This document shows positions 14,147-14,555 of a stretch of 14,555 bases of DNA, piece after piece (the first letter of the stretch is position 1; every line of letters begins with the position of its first letter). This DNA comes from JAAFKA01 sp044348925 (GTDB taxonomy: Bacteria; Bacteroidota; Bacteroidia; Cytophagales; Thermoflexibacteraceae): contig JBIKRY010000101.1 in the NCBI GenBank assembly GCA_044348925.1, positions 1-14,555 on the forward strand, given 5' to 3'. Below the pieces are notes generated by a model. The model was not told where the DNA came from and ran no database searches. It saw only the letters and a list, made by a program, of their open reading frames with translations. A program made the translations under genes and the position numbers.

Positions 14147-14178
14147 AAAAAAGTGCTTTTTCGTTTAAATTTCTTTTT

Positions 14179-14186
14179 TATTTTTG
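14179..14186 (+). promoter_or_regulatory. -7 element of the bifunctional-nuclease gene
   Basis: TATTTTTG, followed by CA, matches TAnnTTTG exactly and ends 20 bp before the GTG start codon, so the leader would be very short. The expected -33 position holds TTTCG rather than TTTG. A second exact match, TATATTTG at 14119-14126, is a less likely alternative. Confidence 0.5.
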
Positions 14187-14206
14187 CAGTAATAAACAAC
14201 AATATC

Positions 14207-14555
14207 GTGGATAAGATAAAATTAGAAATCTTAGGACTATCATCGAGCCAAGCACAATCGGGTTCGTATGCTTTAGTTTTGGGAGAAGAGGGGCGAAATC
14301 GCCGCCTACCAATTATTATTGGAATATTTGAGGCACAAGCTATTGCTATAGAAATAGAAAAAGTTGCCTCCACTCGACCTATGACACATGATTTATTCAA
14401 AGTATTTGCTAAAAATTTTGATTATACTATAGAGGAAGTAATTATTTCGGAGCTTAGAGAAGGGGTTTTTTATGCCAAAATTCTATGTAGTACCAATAAA
14501 GGGGTGCGACAAGTAGAAATAGATGCAAGACCATCTGATGCTATTGCAATTGGTA
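14207..14555 (+). CDS. Bifunctional nuclease family (DUF151) protein, 3' end outside window
   Basis: Only the first 116 codons are in the window. The frame begins at GTG (14207) with 'MDKIKLEILGLSSSQAQSGS'; no ATG lies in frame upstream and the frame matches family N-termini from this residue, so GTG is the likely start. The DUF151/BFN core follows: 'RRLPIIIGIFEAQAIAIEIE' (about residues 35-54), 'RPMTHDLFKVF' (60-70), 'VIISELREGVFYAKI' and 'EIDARPSDAIAIG' (last visible residues). Plant and bacterial relatives have been described as having DNase and RNase activity, but a nuclease function here is inferred only from the family. Bacteroidota members are about 200 aa, so roughly 40% is missing. 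It is divergent from nuoA. Confidence 0.9.
   Translation, partial: MDKIKLEILGLSSSQAQSGSYALVLGEEGRNRRLPIIIGIFEAQAIAIEIEKVASTRPMTHDLFKVFAKNFDYTIEEVIISELREGVFYAKILCSTNKGVRQVEIDARPSDAIAIG

Noticed and set aside
14131..14400. 89-aa minus-strand frame upstream of nuoA
   Set aside because: It is antisense to the bifunctional-nuclease gene, whose translation matches its family from the GTG at 14207.

Overview
The window looks like chromosomal DNA from an AT-rich member of the Bacteroidota, probably a Cytophagales-type gliding or marine lineage. The reasons are: an ExbB-ExbD-ExbD-TonB cluster of the Bacteroidota kind; a tiny secreted protein with a PID-CTERM-like sorting tail; a bifunctional-nuclease (DUF151) protein; an IF-2 with the repeated 'GLTVLGKI(D/E)L' motif; and several promoter-like sites of the Bacteroidota form TAnnTTTG (-7) with, in the best case, TTTG (-33). 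No rRNA, tRNA, CRISPR array, transposase or phage gene was seen.

Layout. 1-2500: the 3' end of a TPR protein on the plus strand converges on a 71-aa PID-CTERM-like secreted peptide across a strong hairpin terminator. After an AT-rich gap comes a 465-aa secreted TPR protein on the minus strand. 2500-3420: a plus-strand NADPH-dependent FMN reductase/flavodoxin-fold gene, followed by a 237-bp palindromic repeat element with 40-bp inverted ends. 3420-7000: a monocistronic infB on the minus strand with an enlarged Asn-rich N-terminus, its own terminator and a possibly structured leader. 7100-9130: minus-strand ald, tsaE and a small two-helix membrane protein. 9220-13300: a minus-strand operon, read in the order exbB, exbD, exbD, exbD, tonB, ending in a clean intrinsic terminator. 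13700-14555: minus-strand nuoA and a divergent plus-strand bifunctional-nuclease gene that runs off the window.

How it fits together. ExbB with the ExbD proteins forms a proton-driven motor in the inner membrane, and TonB passes that force to outer-membrane receptors. NuoA is a membrane subunit of complex I, which builds the proton gradient the motor uses. IF-2, TsaE (tRNA t6A synthesis) and alanine dehydrogenase are housekeeping functions.

The least ordinary content is non-coding. At least three intergenic gaps hold strong palindromes that look like members of one dispersed family of small repeats. They share CTAC(n)AATT ends; two share TACGGA/TCCGTA arms. Two of the three lie inside the exb-tonB operon, between exbB and the first exbD and between the first and second exbD, where they could shape transcript levels. 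No wholly new multi-gene system was recognised.
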